A stretch of 33,797 bases of DNA from Dehalococcoidia bacterium (GCA_032249735.1 JAVVHA010000018.1:1-33797); one strand, 5' to 3'; counted from the stretch's first letter, positions 15,400 to 26,262 are shown. Notes: generated by a model not told the origin, from the letters alone. Made by a program: numbers and translations.

Positions 15400-16392
15400 C
15401 TATGGCCTGGCCAGCTCCTTAAGCATGCGCAAGGCCATCTCCCCCTGCTCCTGGGGCGTCTGCCCCACGGCCAGCAGGAGGAGGACGGGGATGGTCACGC
15501 CTTGGCGGCAATAGGCCTCGATCTTGTCCAGACACTCCTGTTGCGACCCGAAGACCAACAGCTCCTCCAGGAGGCTATCGGGTATGAGCTCCAGGGCCCC
15601 TTGCCTGTCCCCAGCCTGCCAAGCCTGCAGCATGGGACGGATGACCTCCTCCCGCCCCAGCCAGGCATGGAACTGGGCATATACGGGGACTGTCAGGTAA
15701 GCGGCCATCAAGCGCCGGCCGATGGCCCTGATGGCGCCATCGGGCAAAGGCGGCAATACGAAGATGCGACAGGCCACCTCTAGAGACTGGGGGTCCTTGC
15801 CCGCCCTGGCTGCCCCCTCCCGGGCCACGGCCACTACCCTGGGGACATCATCGGGGGAAAGCCAATTGATGATGACCCCATCAGCCACCTCTCCCGCCAG
15901 GCGGAGCATGCCCTCCCTAAGGGCCGCCACGAAGATGGGCGGGGGAGAGGCCAAGCGTCGCGAGAGACGAAACCCCTGCACTCCTAAGAGCTGGCTGGAG
16001 GCCCGCTCGCCCGCCCATACGGAGCGCAGGAAACGCACCATCTCCCGCATGCGCGCCAAGGGTTGCTCCACCCTCCCGCCGTTCCAACGCTCCACGATGA
16101 CCTGAGTGCTCACCCCCAGCCCCAAGATGAAGCGGCCCGGTGCGGCCTCCGCCACGGCAGCGGCACTCATGGCCAAAAGGGCCGGCCCGCGGGTATAGAT
16201 GTTGGCGATGGCCGTGCCGATGTGGGCTCTCTCGGTGGTTGTGGCGGCCACGGCGGCCGGCACAAAGGCATCCAGGCCATCCACCTCCACCGTCCAGAAG
16301 TCTGTGTAGCCCATCTCCTCAGCCAGACGCAGCATCTCCCCATGCTTAGAAAGGGGGATGCCCTCCAGCGGAATGGTGACTCCCCAGCGCAT
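15400..16392 (-). CDS. LLM-class flavin/F420-dependent oxidoreductase
   Basis: The 330-residue protein has a luciferase-like TIM-barrel sequence: MRWGVTIPLEG at strand 1, RLAEEMGYTDFWTVEVDG, a GTAIANIYTRGPALLAMSAAAVAEAAPGRF block and LGLGVSTQVIVE. PPPIFVAALREGMLRLAGEVADGVIINW-type text is typical of F420-dependent family members. It therefore probably uses coenzyme F420 (or FMN) to reduce or oxidise a small organic substrate in the cytoplasm. It leads a two-gene operon with the SDR and is divergent from the metallo-hydrolase gene. Which cofactor is used cannot be settled by eye. Confidence 0.85.
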   Translation of the reverse strand: MRWGVTIPLEGIPLSKHGEMLRLAEEMGYTDFWTVEVDGLDAFVPAAVAATTTERAHIGTAIANIYTRGPALLAMSAAAVAEAAPGRFILGLGVSTQVIVERWNGGRVEQPLARMREMVRFLRSVWAGERASSQLLGVQGFRLSRRLASPPPIFVAALREGMLRLAGEVADGVIINWLSPDDVPRVVAVAREGAARAGKDPQSLEVACRIFVLPPLPDGAIRAIGRRLMAAYLTVPVYAQFHAWLGREEVIRPMLQAWQAGDRQGALELIPDSLLEELLVFGSQQECLDKIEAYCRQGVTIPVLLLLAVGQTPQEQGEMALRMLKELARP

Positions 16393-16477
16393 AACCCTTA
16401 CACCCTCAAATTTCGACAGCTATTCTATCAAGGGGGGATGAGGATGGCTATAGGCCCGGCGGCAAGGAGGTATCGCC

Positions 16478-17176
16478 ATGGCCACGCTGGTCATGCCAGG
16501 GCTTTATCAGATCACCATGGGCTACGTTCACGCTTACCTGGTGGAGGCCGATGGGGAACTGACATTGGTGGACACGGGGTTGCCGGGACGGGGCCAGCGC
16601 GTCCTCTCGGCGCTGAGCGACCTAGGACGGGGCAAGGAAGCCTTGCGCCACATCGTCATTACCCACCACCATCCTGACCATATGGGCGCCCTTAAGGAGC
16701 TGCGCGATGCCACAGGCGCCACCGTCTATGCTCACCAGGCCGACGCACCATATATTCGGGGGGAGAAGGCGCCCTCCATCCCCCAGCTGACGGGCCTTGC
16801 CCGCATCGCCGCGCAGGCCCTGAGCCGCCTGATGCCCACAGCACCTAAGGCAGCTGTGGACTGGGAGGTCCAAGATGGGGACGAGATATCTCCCGCCCGG
16901 CTGAGGGTGGTCCACACCCCTGGGCACACCCCAGGCCACATATGCCTGCTGTGGGAGCGGCACGGGGGCGTCCTGCTGGTGGGGGATGCCGCCATCAACG
17001 TTCTGGGACTCCGCCCTCCGCCTGCTCTGTTCACCCTGGATATGGACCAGGCCAAGGAGTCCCTACGACGCATAGCTGGCCTGGAATTTCAGGTGGCCTG
17101 CTTCGGCCACGGAGGCATCCTCAAGGGGAAGGCCCACGTCGCCTTCCGTCGGTTGGTGGAACAGATGGCCCGGTGA
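16478..17176 (+). CDS. Metallo-beta-lactamase-fold hydrolase
   Basis: The 232-residue protein has all metal-binding motifs of the glyoxalase II-like superfamily: H-x-H-x-D-H in THHHPDHMG (about residue 64), His in HTPGHTPGH, Asp in LVGDAA, and the last His in CFGHGG. The site should bind two zinc or iron ions and hydrolyse a thioester, lactone or similar bond. Substrate specificity is open. A strong ribosome-binding site (AAGGAGG) is eight bases before the ATG. thiO begins 10 bp after its stop, so the two are likely co-transcribed; whether it has any part in thiamine metabolism is unknown. Confidence 0.88.
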   Translation: MATLVMPGLYQITMGYVHAYLVEADGELTLVDTGLPGRGQRVLSALSDLGRGKEALRHIVITHHHPDHMGALKELRDATGATVYAHQADAPYIRGEKAPSIPQLTGLARIAAQALSRLMPTAPKAAVDWEVQDGDEISPARLRVVHTPGHTPGHICLLWERHGGVLLVGDAAINVLGLRPPPALFTLDMDQAKESLRRIAGLEFQVACFGHGGILKGKAHVAFRRLVEQMAR

Positions 17177-17186
17177 GGCGGCAGCC

Positions 17187-18293
17187 ATGAGAAGGCCTGA
17201 CGTCCTCATCGTTGGTGGTGGCATCATCGGCTGCGCCCTGGCCTACTACCTGGCTAAGGAGGGGGTACGAGCCACCGTCCTGGAAAGAGGGGAGATAGGG
17301 GGGGAGGCATCAGGGGCGTCAGCAGGGATGCTGGCTCCCCTGGCCGAGGCCCATGGGCCTGGCCCCTTTCTGGACTTAGCCTTGAAAAGCCTGAACATGT
17401 TCCCCGTTTTGGTGGAGGAGTTACAAGAGCTTACAGGCATCGATACGGGATACTCGCAGTGTGGCCTCCTACGGGTATCTTTCTCTCCCGCCGATGATGA
17501 ACAGCTAAGGGCACGCTATCTGTGGCTCTCCTCCCTCGGCATGGGCGTGGAGCTGCTAAGGGGGGAGGAGGCCCGCCTCCTGGAGCCGCGGCTATCGCCC
17601 CAGGTGACCATGGCCCTCCTCTCACCACAGGAGGGGCAGGTGGAGGCGAGCTCCATGACCCAGGCTCTGGCCGAGGCGGCACGTCGTCTGGGTGCTAGCA
17701 TCGAGGTGGGGGCCGAGGCTTTAAGCCTCCTCCACCGCAAAGGGCGGGTGATGGGCGTGCGCACATCCCGGGGCCGGCTCCTGGCTGCCACAGTGATGGT
17801 GGCAGCCGGCGCCTGGAGCGGGCGCCTTCTCAAGGCTGTGGGTATCCCCATCGATACTCCTCCCGTTCGGGGCCAGATGGTGGCCTACCGTGGTTTGGTG
17901 GTGCGCCACATCATCTGGGGACCAGAGGGGTACCTGGTGCCCAAGACACGGGGCTTCACCTACGCCGGGGCTACGGTGGAGAGGGTGGGGTTCCGGCCCC
18001 ATACCACACGGGCAGGCCTCCGCCGTCTACGTCGCATGGCTGGCCATCTGGTCCCGTTTCTGGCCAGGGCAGAGGTGGCTTCCTCCTGGGCAGGCCTGCG
18101 TCCGGGTTCGCCCGATGGTTTGCCCGTGATCGGCCCTTTACCCCGATGGGAGGGGCTGTGGGTGGCCACCGGGCACTTCCGCAATGGCGTCCTCTTGGCC
18201 CCCATCACCGGCCAGGCCCTGGCCCGCTGGCTGGTGCGCGGAGAGGCTGCGGGCCTGGAGCCCTTCTCTCCCGCCCGCTTCTTCACCTCCTGA
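17187..18293 (+). CDS. thiO: Glycine oxidase ThiO
   Basis: The 368-residue FAD enzyme opens with the Rossmann motif VLIVGGGIIGCALAYYLA and has GEIGGEASGASAGMLAPLAE, the signature of ThiO-type glycine oxidases. The C-terminus WAGLRPGSPDGLPVIGPLP is also typical of the family. ThiO oxidises glycine to the imine (dehydroglycine) that ThiG uses to build the thiazole ring, in place of the ThiH route. The thiamine neighbourhood supports this over other D-amino acid oxidase relatives. It overlaps the convergent thiE gene by 11 bp. No riboswitch is seen upstream of its short operon with the metallo-hydrolase. Confidence 0.9.
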   Translation: MRRPDVLIVGGGIIGCALAYYLAKEGVRATVLERGEIGGEASGASAGMLAPLAEAHGPGPFLDLALKSLNMFPVLVEELQELTGIDTGYSQCGLLRVSFSPADDEQLRARYLWLSSLGMGVELLRGEEARLLEPRLSPQVTMALLSPQEGQVEASSMTQALAEAARRLGASIEVGAEALSLLHRKGRVMGVRTSRGRLLAATVMVAAGAWSGRLLKAVGIPIDTPPVRGQMVAYRGLVVRHIIWGPEGYLVPKTRGFTYAGATVERVGFRPHTTRAGLRRLRRMAGHLVPFLARAEVASSWAGLRPGSPDGLPVIGPLPRWEGLWVATGHFRNGVLLAPITGQALARWLVRGEAAGLEPFSPARFFTS

Positions 18294-18918
18294 AGTGGAA
18301 GGCCAGCCGAAGGGTGGCCTCCCGGGGGTCAGGGGCGGACACGACTGCTCCGATGACGGCTACCATGTCCGCCCCCGCTTCAAGGACCAACCTCACGTTG
18401 CTCTCATCGATGCCGCCGATGGCACATACAGGCACCCTCACCGCCCCCTTCACCGCTCGCAGCGTGTCCAAGGTGGCGGGCCGGGTATCGACCTTGGACG
18501 CCGTGGGAAAGAGACGCCCCACCGATACGTAGTCAGCTCCCTCCTGCTGCGCCCGCAAGGCCTCCGCCACGTTGTTGGTGGAGCACCCTACGATGAAATC
18601 CCTAGGGGCCAGACGGCGAACCACCGCCACTGGCAAATCGTGCTGGCCCAGGTGGACTCCCTGTGCCCCGCAGGCGAGGGCCAGGTCCAGATGATCGTTG
18701 ACGATGAAGGGGACGCCTGCCTCCCGACATAGGCGGGATATAGCCTCGGCCACCGGCAACTGCAGACCCTTGGGGCGGGTCTTGTCGCGCCACTGGAGGA
18801 TGCTCGCCCCCCCTTTCAGGACGGCCTGCGCCAACGCCACCTCGTCCCGGCCACCGGCCACCTGGTGGTCGATGATGACGTACAGCCCCCGCAACCTATG
18901 GTCCCAGATGGTGGACAT
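18283..18918 (-). CDS. thiE: Thiamine-phosphate synthase ThiE
   Basis: The 211-residue TIM-barrel enzyme joins the pyrimidine diphosphate (HMP-PP) to the thiazole phosphate. Visible family motifs are ILQWRDK (for the usual QLR-K), FIVNDHLDLALACGAQGVHLGQHDLP, VGCSTNN, GADYVSVGRLFPTASK and CAIGGIDESNV. HLGQ-DLP and the S/T-rich FPT-SK loop are those of true ThiE. The second family member at 20550 lacks them, so this copy is the better candidate for the synthase. The start ATG is 34 bp from the divergent hydrolase GTG, so a short shared promoter region is likely. Confidence 0.9.
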   Translation of the reverse strand: MSTIWDHRLRGLYVIIDHQVAGGRDEVALAQAVLKGGASILQWRDKTRPKGLQLPVAEAISRLCREAGVPFIVNDHLDLALACGAQGVHLGQHDLPVAVVRRLAPRDFIVGCSTNNVAEALRAQQEGADYVSVGRLFPTASKVDTRPATLDTLRAVKGAVRVPVCAIGGIDESNVRLVLEAGADMVAVIGAVVSAPDPREATLRLAFHFRR

Positions 18919-18952
18919 ACCCGACGCTAAAATAGCAGGCAGGGGAGGGACG

Positions 18953-20095
18953 GTGAAGGCCTTCCTGAGACGCTATTGGCTCGCCGTGGCCATCTGCCTG
19001 GTGTTCGTGTCCATAGCATCCTTCCTATGGGCTTGGGGGCCTTCGCGCCTGGCCGTCCGCACCCTGATGCTTTACCCCCATATCCTGGCGGAGCTTCCCG
19101 CCCCCCTCGCCCGCCTGCAGGGCCCCCAGCCCCAGGTGGAGACGTTGGTCTTCGCCGCCCCCAACGGCCTCACCGTGGAGGCAGACGTCTACCGGCCGCC
19201 AGGAAGTGGCCCTCACGGTGCCCTGCTGGTGGTCATGGGGGCAGCGCCTGAGGCCCGTCATCACCCCCAGGCGGTGCGCCTGGCCCAAGCCGTGGCCCGT
19301 ATGGGCCGCGTGGTGATGCTGCCAGTCCTCCCCTACCTCTCCCATGATGTCCTGCACCCCGACGATAAAGAGGCGGTGGTGGCCTCCTTCCTTTATTTGC
19401 GGGCTTTGCCTTATGTCGAGTCCAATCGGATAGGCATCTTGGGGTTTTCCATAGGTCAGGGCATCGCCTTTGCCGCCGCCGCCGACCCGAGAATAAGCCA
19501 GCTGGTCCACAGCGTGGGGTCCTTCGGCGGTTATTACGATGTGCGTGAGCTCATCGCTGCCGTGGCCACCGGGGCCATGCCCACCGCCCAAGGATGGCAG
19601 AGGTGGCAGCCCGCCCCTAGGGCCCGCCAGGTGCTGCAGCGCAGCCTCCTGTACTATGTTCCCGACGCCAGGGAGCGCGAGAGATTGGCTATAGCCCTGG
19701 AAGTGGGCCGCCTTCCCCTTGGCGAGGTCTCGCTGACGGCAAGCCTTATTTACCAGGTCCTGAACGCCCAGGACCCCTTGCTGGCCCTACAGGCCCTCTC
19801 TCAGGCCCCGCCGGAGCTGGCGCGGGTGCTGGACATCCTCTCCCCCCGTACCCATCTACAGAATGTGAGGGCACCCGTCTTCATCGTGGCCGACCGGCAC
19901 GACCCATTCGTCCCTTATACACAGTCCAGAGCGCTACGGGACGAGCTGCGGGCGATGGATCGCCACGCCATCTACTCTGAGCTGACCATCTTCCGGCACG
20001 TGACTCCAGCCCTGCAGGCCAACCCGTTGGCTTTCCTGGCCGATATTATGCGCCTGTGGGGTCAAGGGTTCGGGTTCCTGGCCCGTCTGCGCTAG
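18953..20095 (+). CDS. Membrane-anchored alpha/beta hydrolase
   Basis: The 380-residue protein has one N-terminal hydrophobic helix (about residues 8-28, WLAVAICLVFVSIASF) and then an alpha/beta-hydrolase domain, probably facing outside the membrane. Key elements are the nucleophile elbow GFSIGQG, an acid in VADRHDPFVP and a His in IFRHVTP. A GTG start is chosen because GGAGGG lies five bases before it; the open frame upstream runs through the divergent thiE gene and is rejected. A TAAAAT box (18928) could be its -10. The family resembles dienelactone-hydrolase-like or acetyl-esterase proteins; the substrate is unknown. It shares CTAG at its stop with the small YtxH-like gene. Confidence 0.8.
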   Translation: MKAFLRRYWLAVAICLVFVSIASFLWAWGPSRLAVRTLMLYPHILAELPAPLARLQGPQPQVETLVFAAPNGLTVEADVYRPPGSGPHGALLVVMGAAPEARHHPQAVRLAQAVARMGRVVMLPVLPYLSHDVLHPDDKEAVVASFLYLRALPYVESNRIGILGFSIGQGIAFAAAADPRISQLVHSVGSFGGYYDVRELIAAVATGAMPTAQGWQRWQPAPRARQVLQRSLLYYVPDARERERLAIALEVGRLPLGEVSLTASLIYQVLNAQDPLLALQALSQAPPELARVLDILSPRTHLQNVRAPVFIVADRHDPFVPYTQSRALRDELRAMDRHAIYSELTIFRHVTPALQANPLAFLADIMRLWGQGFGFLARLR

Positions 20096-20262
20096 GCCGC
20101 CTCCTGCTGCCGCCGCAACCTCTCGCGCACTCTCTCCAGGGCAGGGGCCGTCCGTTCCCGGATGCGCTGTCGCATCTCTGCCCCGGCGCTGGGCGCCACC
20201 ATGAGGCCCAAGGCCAGTCCTACCACCAGCCCCATCAAGAAGCCGACCAACAAGCCGCGCAT
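20092..20262 (-). CDS. Small YtxH-like membrane protein
   Basis: This 56-residue product has one N-terminal Gly-rich hydrophobic helix (LLVGFLMGLVVGLALGLMVAP) followed by a charged tail (RQRIRERTAPALERVRERLRR). The helix, APSAG-type hinge and Arg/Glu-rich tail match the YtxH/gas-vesicle-like small proteins, which carry stress-related or structural roles at the membrane. It is last in the minus-strand thiamine run, 36 bp after the thiS stop, and may be co-transcribed without being functionally related. Its stop codon overlaps the convergent hydrolase stop within CTAG. Confidence 0.75.
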   Translation of the reverse strand: MRGLLVGFLMGLVVGLALGLMVAPSAGAEMRQRIRERTAPALERVRERLRRQQEAA

Positions 20263-20298
20263 CGCTCTCCACCCCCCGCTCGAACATCTAACACCATT

Positions 20299-20553
20299 CT
20301 ACCGCCAAAAAGATGTCGCCCCCCATCTTGTGCTTGTGCAGTGTGGCATCCCAGCGCCACCGCCCACCATGCGCACCACCTCTAGGACGTCCCCCTCCTG
20401 AAGGGTGACCTGGGCCCACAGGTGACGAGGGACCACTTCCCCGTTGCGGGCCACGGCCACATGTCGGGCATCGGCCGGCAGCTCCGCCACGTATTCGGCG
20501 ATGGTCATGGGGCGCGGGAGCTCTATCTGCTCGCCATTGATGATGACCTTCAT
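20299..20553 (-). CDS. thiS: Sulfur carrier ThiS with unusual C-terminal extension
   Basis: The 84-residue frame begins like ThiS ([50 protein letters not shown]). ThiS carries sulfur as a thiocarboxylate on its terminal Gly and gives it to ThiG for the thiazole ring; the family normally ends at Gly-Gly. Here the frame goes on for 18 residues after GGG (residues 64-66), ending TSFWR. The tail must therefore be removed, or the protein is altered by a frameshift or sequence error. The start ATG overlaps the tenI-like stop (ATGA). No ThiF or protease candidate is present in this window. Confidence 0.85.
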   Translation of the reverse strand: MKVIINGEQIELPRPMTIAEYVAELPADARHVAVARNGEVVPRHLWAQVTLQEGDVLEVVRMVGGGAGMPHCTSTRWGATSFWR

Positions 20554-21197
20554 GCCCTTAGCCCTGCCCAGCTCCTTTCCAAGGCCTCCCGCAGGCGCCG
20601 GGCCGCCGCTATCATGTCCCCGCTACCCAATATAGCAGATATGACAGCTATACCTGCCGCCCCTGCCCTCACCACCTCCGTCACCCGCCCTTCGTCGATG
20701 CCACCGATGGCCAGCACAGGTATCTTTAAGGCACTGGCCACGTCCCGCACAAGTTGAGGCCCCGCCCCTGCCACCCCGGGATGGGAAGGAGTGGGATATA
20801 TAGGCCCTACCACTACGTAGTCCGCCCCCTCCTCTTGTGCTCGCAGGGCCTCTTTCAAGCCATGGACGGACCGGCCCACCAGCATCCTCTCCCCCACCAG
20901 ACGGCGGGCAGCGGCCACTGGCAGGCCCGCCTCGGGGAGGTGGACGCCTTGAGCATGGCAGGCCAGGGCCACATCCACCCGGTCGTTGATGACCAACAGG
21001 GCTTCGTCTGCCATGGCCCGGCGCAGCTCCAGCGCCAAAGCCAGCAGCTGGCCAGCCGGGAGGTCTCTCTCTCGGAGCTGCACCACCCCTACCCCACCTG
21101 CTGTCGCCTGGGCCACCGCCTGGGGCAACGGCAGAGAGGACAGGTGGCGGTCGGTCACCAACATGAGGCAGGGAAGGGGCAAAGATGATGCTCTCAC
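20550..21197 (-). CDS. tenI: ThiE/TenI family protein, TenI-like (probable thiazole tautomerase)
   Basis: This 215-residue TIM-barrel protein resembles ThiE ([30 protein letters not shown]) but differs where ThiE and TenI diverge. It has VHLPEAGLP instead of HLGQ-DLP, LVGRSVH instead of G-ST, and [13 protein letters not shown] in the phosphate loop. Those match Bacillus TenI, which aromatises the thiazole tautomer made by ThiG. Its place between thiG and thiS supports this. The chosen GTG at 21197 follows a Gly-rich ribosome site; another GTG exists at 21218 without one. A role as second thiamine-phosphate synthase remains possible. Confidence 0.75.
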   Translation of the reverse strand: MRASSLPLPCLMLVTDRHLSSLPLPQAVAQATAGGVGVVQLRERDLPAGQLLALALELRRAMADEALLVINDRVDVALACHAQGVHLPEAGLPVAAARRLVGERMLVGRSVHGLKEALRAQEEGADYVVVGPIYPTPSHPGVAGAGPQLVRDVASALKIPVLAIGGIDEGRVTEVVRAGAAGIAVISAILGSGDMIAAARRLREALERSWAGLRA

Positions 21198-21283
21198 CCC
21201 TTCACCCCCCTCGCTCACGACATGAGGGTGAACGAAGGAACCTCATCATCGGAGTGCCAAGGCCAGGGAGGGAGGTCAACACC

Positions 21284-22066
21284 TCAAGAGGCTGGCCTGG
21301 GCACCCCCTCCATGGGGCTGGAGGCCTCCGCCAGGGCCTTCTTGGGGATGCGGCCCGCCAAGAAGGCCTTGCGTCCCGCCTCCACCCCCAGACGAAAGGC
21401 CTCCGCCATGAGGACCGGGTCCTTGGCCTGGGCGATGGCCGTGTTCACCAGTACAGCATCGGCCCCCACCTCCAGGGCCAAGGACGCGTCGGATGGGGCC
21501 CCAAGGCCAGCATCCACCACCACTGGCACTTTGGCATTCTCGACGATGATCTGGATCTCCTCCAGGGTAAAGATGCCCCGCCCAGAGCCTATGGGCGAGC
21601 CCAGGGGCATGACGGTGGCACACCCCACCTCCTCCAGCTGCTTGGCCAGCACCGGGTCGGCGTGGATGTAGGGCAGCACCACGAACCCCTCCGCTACTAG
21701 CTGCTCCGCCGCCCGCAGTGTCCCGATGGGGTCGGGCAGGAGGTAGCGGGGGTCGGGCACCACCTCCAGCTTGATCCAGTTGGTGCCCGTCAACTCCCGC
21801 GCCAAGCGAGCGATAAAGATGGCCTCCTCAGCGGTGCGGCAACCGGCCGTGTTGGGCAAGATCTGATACTTGTTCCAATCGATGTAGTCCATGAGGTTGG
21901 GCTCACCTGGCCGATCCAGGGGGAGACGCCTTATAGCCACCGTCACCATCTCCGCCCCTGAGGCCTCGATGGCCTTCACCATCTCCTCCATGGACCGGAA
22001 CCGCCCCGTGCCCACAATGAGACGGGAGCGGAACTTCTTGCCAGCGATCTCTAGGTAGTCCTCCAT
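21284..22066 (-). CDS. thiG: Thiazole synthase ThiG
   Basis: The 260-residue TIM-barrel enzyme condenses deoxyxylulose 5-phosphate, dehydroglycine and ThiS thiocarboxylate into the thiazole phosphate. Motifs seen are LIVGTGRF near the N-terminus, [20 protein letters not shown], the catalytic Lys99 in [31 protein letters not shown] and [13 protein letters not shown]. The start ATG follows a purine-rich site that sits in a tandem duplication shared with the thiC stop. It forms a minus-strand run with thiC upstream and tenI-like and thiS downstream; ThiO elsewhere in the window would supply dehydroglycine. Confidence 0.95.
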   Translation of the reverse strand: MEDYLEIAGKKFRSRLIVGTGRFRSMEEMVKAIEASGAEMVTVAIRRLPLDRPGEPNLMDYIDWNKYQILPNTAGCRTAEEAIFIARLARELTGTNWIKLEVVPDPRYLLPDPIGTLRAAEQLVAEGFVVLPYIHADPVLAKQLEEVGCATVMPLGSPIGSGRGIFTLEEIQIIVENAKVPVVVDAGLGAPSDASLALEVGADAVLVNTAIAQAKDPVLMAEAFRLGVEAGRKAFLAGRIPKKALAEASSPMEGVPRPAS

Positions 22067-22069
22067 CCC

Positions 22070-24087
<2,018 letters not shown>

Positions 24088-24122
24088 GATCGGGCCTGTC
24101 CACCGGCAGGCTCTACCGTCAG

Positions 24123-24149
24123 CTTATACCCCTGCCCAAGGGATGTCAA
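24123..24149 (-). promoter_or_regulatory. Promoter for the riboswitch-thiC-thiG-tenI-thiS unit
   Basis: On the minus strand a perfect TTGACA (24149-24144) is followed after 15 bp by TATAAG (24128-24123). It overlaps the last codons of thiD. The transcript would start about 30 bp before the aptamer, so thiD would not be under riboswitch control from this promoter. Confidence 0.6.
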
Positions 24150-24964
24150 CTCGCCCTTTCCGGGGGAGCCCGCCACCAGGCCCAGAAGTGGTGCAAAGGC
24201 CGCCGCCCCCGACCCACGGGGAAGGCATGGGCCAGGGCCTGGGCCACGAAATCCTTGGCCTGGCGCACAGCCTCCAGGGGCTCCATCCCCCGCGCCAGGA
24301 AGGCAGCGATGGCCGTGGCGAAGGTACAGCCGGTGCCATGGGCCGCCACCCCCTGCAGCCGGGGGGCCGAGAGCTCCAGATAGGCTTGGCCGTCATAGAC
24401 AAGGTCCACTGCCAACGGCCCCTCGCCATGCCCACCTTTCACGACCACCAGTTTTGGCCCAAGGGACCGGATCTCCTTGGCTGCCAACCGCATGTCAGAC
24501 GGATCCCCCAGGGGGTGACCCACCAGCCTCTCCGCCTCCGGCAGGTTAGGGGTGACCACTGTGGCCAGGGGGAGGAGGAGACGCCTCAGGGCCTCTATCC
24601 CGTCATCCGTGAGGAGAGGGAAGCCATCGTGGGAGGAGATAACGGGATCCACCACCAGGTGGGGGAGGGAGTGTTCCCGCACCTTGGCAGCCACCACCTC
24701 CACTGTCTCCGCCGTGGCCAGCATGCCCGTCTTGACAGATGCCAAGGCCATGTCACGAGCAATGGCGTCCAATTGAGCAGCCACCAAGGCAGCGGGCAGG
24801 GGAAATACTTCCCTGACCCCCGCGGTATCTTGAACGGTGACGGCCGTGACCACCGTGGCCGCATAGACTTGCAGCGCGGCACAGGTCTTGAGGTCGGCCT
24901 GGATACCTGCCCCCCCACTGGGGTCGGAGCCAGCGATGCTCAATACGCATGGGGTGCGGTCCAT
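24146..24964 (-). CDS. thiD: Hydroxymethylpyrimidine / HMP-phosphate kinase ThiD
   Basis: The 272-residue ribokinase-fold enzyme phosphorylates HMP and HMP-P to the diphosphate used by ThiE. Motifs are LSIAGSDPSGGAGIQAD at the N-terminus, TAVTVQDTAGV (with the pyrimidine-contacting Gln), VKTGMLA, a DPVISSHDGFPLL segment (usually DPVM-x-K-SG), TPNLPEAERL, VVVKGGHG and AHGTGCTFATAIAA with the catalytic Asp position in G-T-G-C context. The tail GRGRRPLHHF is common in ThiD. The start is divergent from yjbQ, and its end holds the promoter of the thiC unit. Confidence 0.93.
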   Translation of the reverse strand: MDRTPCVLSIAGSDPSGGAGIQADLKTCAALQVYAATVVTAVTVQDTAGVREVFPLPAALVAAQLDAIARDMALASVKTGMLATAETVEVVAAKVREHSLPHLVVDPVISSHDGFPLLTDDGIEALRRLLLPLATVVTPNLPEAERLVGHPLGDPSDMRLAAKEIRSLGPKLVVVKGGHGEGPLAVDLVYDGQAYLELSAPRLQGVAAHGTGCTFATAIAAFLARGMEPLEAVRQAKDFVAQALAHAFPVGRGRRPLHHFWAWWRAPPERAS

Positions 24965-25008
24965 CCCCCAGCACCGTATCCCTATCCGAGGGTCAGGTCA
25001 AGCCAGAG

Positions 25009-25037
25009 CTGACGTCAGGACGGGCGCCTAATATAAT
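25009..25037 (+). promoter_or_regulatory. Promoter for the yjbQ-sirtuin-CoA transferase operon
   Basis: CTGACG (25009-25014) and a perfect TATAAT (25032-25037) are separated by 17 bp. An 8-bp palindrome TGACGTCA (25010-25017) overlaps the -35 and could be an operator. Confidence 0.6.
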
Positions 25038-25060
25038 GAGGGAGCAGCCTGAGGACGACC

Positions 25061-25474
25061 ATGCGCGCTCACATCAAGGTGCAGACACGCGGCAGGGAAT
25101 CCTTGGAGGACATCACCTCCGAGGTGAGGGAGGTGGTGCGAAGAAGCGGCATCGTTCAGGGCCTTTGCTACCTCTTCGTGCCTCACACCACCGCCGGCAT
25201 CATCATTAACGAGAACGCCGACCCTTCGGTATGTCAGGACATCCTAGAGCGTCTGGCGGCCTTGGTGCCCCGCAACGGCCGCTACCATCACCTGGAGGGC
25301 AACGCCGACGCCCACATCAAGAGCAGCCTAGTAGGGCAGGGGGCCTGGGTCCCTGTGGAGGGAGCCGACCTGGCCCTGGGCCGCTGGCAGGGCATCTTCT
25401 TGGCCGAGTTCGATGGACCACGGGAGAGGACCGTCATCGTCACCTTGATACCCACCCCGGGAGGAGCGCCATGA
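25061..25474 (+). CDS. yjbQ: YjbQ family protein (UPF0047; secondary thiamine-phosphate synthase)
   Basis: The 137-residue protein shows the UPF0047 signature [20 protein letters not shown], then [16 protein letters not shown] and [21 protein letters not shown]. The conserved His, Asn and Asp residues form the family's active-site cluster. Escherichia coli YjbQ shows weak thiamine-phosphate synthase activity, and the present position next to thiD fits that label; the main cellular role of the family is not settled. The ATG follows a GAGGA site. The stop overlaps the sirtuin start (ATGA), so translation is coupled. Confidence 0.88.
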   Translation: MRAHIKVQTRGRESLEDITSEVREVVRRSGIVQGLCYLFVPHTTAGIIINENADPSVCQDILERLAALVPRNGRYHHLEGNADAHIKSSLVGQGAWVPVEGADLALGRWQGIFLAEFDGPRERTVIVTLIPTPGGAP

Positions 25475-26262
25475 CCTTGCCTCAGGAGCAAGAGGCACGG
25501 GTGGAGGAGGCCGCCCACATCATCCTCCGATCACGGCACGTGGTAGCCCTGGTGGGGGCAGGCCTCTCCGTGGAGTCAGGAATCCCCCCTTTCCGGGGCC
25601 CAGGAGGCCTCTGGACCAAGTATGGGGAGCCCGACATGTTGGGCTACCAGCGCTTTCTGGAAGACCCCAAGAGCTGGTGGGAGGAGCAGATGCGCCCTTC
25701 CCCAGTGTACCGGGAGTTACTAGAGGCCCTAGACCAGGCGCGCCCTAACCCCGGACACTACGCCCTGAAGGAGATGGAAGACCTGGGTTTCCTCCACCAC
25801 ATCATCACCCAGAACATCGATAACCTGCACCAAGAGGCAGGGAGCCGCAACATCACGGAGATCCATGGCAACCGCCGCAAGCTGCGATGTATAAGGTGTC
25901 ATACCCGCTGGTGGGTGGAGGAATTCGAGATCAAGGAGATGCCGCCGCGTTGCCCCCACTGTGGGGGCATAGTAAAGTCGGACACCGTCATGTTCGGGGA
26001 GCCCATACCTCCCGATGCCCTGGACGAATGTATCCGCCAGACGGCCATGTGTGATTGCATGCTCCTGGTGGGCACCTCGGGCGTAGTCTACCCCGCTGCA
26101 GGCTTCCCTGTGGACGTGAAAAGACAGGGGGGGAAGCTCATCGAGGTGAACCCTATGGAGACGGCCCTCACCGACCTGTGCGATGTGGTCATCCGGGCCC
26201 CGGCGGGCGTCGCCCTGCCGGCGCTGGTGGGGAAGCTGAAGGAACTTTCCCACAGACCATAA
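25471..26262 (+). CDS. Sirtuin, NAD-dependent protein deacylase
   Basis: The 263-residue Sir2-family enzyme has the NAD site [26 protein letters not shown], catalytic His in EIHGN, and two Cys pairs for zinc (CIRC, CPHC). Further Sir2 motifs are [21 protein letters not shown] and IEVNP. It removes acetyl or other acyl groups from protein lysines using NAD. The ATG at 25471 lies in the yjbQ stop (ATGA) with GGAGGA ahead; the open frame further upstream is out of place inside yjbQ and rejected. The CoA transferase gene follows 15 bp later. Its link to acyl-CoA metabolism is plausible because acetyl-CoA synthetases are common bacterial sirtuin targets. Confidence 0.93.
   Translation: MTLPQEQEARVEEAAHIILRSRHVVALVGAGLSVESGIPPFRGPGGLWTKYGEPDMLGYQRFLEDPKSWWEEQMRPSPVYRELLEALDQARPNPGHYALKEMEDLGFLHHIITQNIDNLHQEAGSRNITEIHGNRRKLRCIRCHTRWWVEEFEIKEMPPRCPHCGGIVKSDTVMFGEPIPPDALDECIRQTAMCDCMLLVGTSGVVYPAAGFPVDVKRQGGKLIEVNPMETALTDLCDVVIRAPAGVALPALVGKLKELSHRP

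Noticed and set aside
18698-18952. Longer N-terminus for the alpha/beta hydrolase
   Set aside because: The extension is antisense to thiE; GTG at 18953 has GGAGGG directly ahead and starts just before the membrane helix.
20299-20360. A simple one-base frameshift explaining the ThiS tail
   Set aside because: Neither shifted frame gives a stop right after Gly-Gly, so a single indel alone would not restore the usual end; a lost stop by substitution or a genuine extension fits better.
20550-21197. Calling this gene a second thiE without qualification
   Set aside because: The [13 protein letters not shown] and HPGVAGAG segments follow TenI rather than ThiE, and it lies between thiG and thiS.
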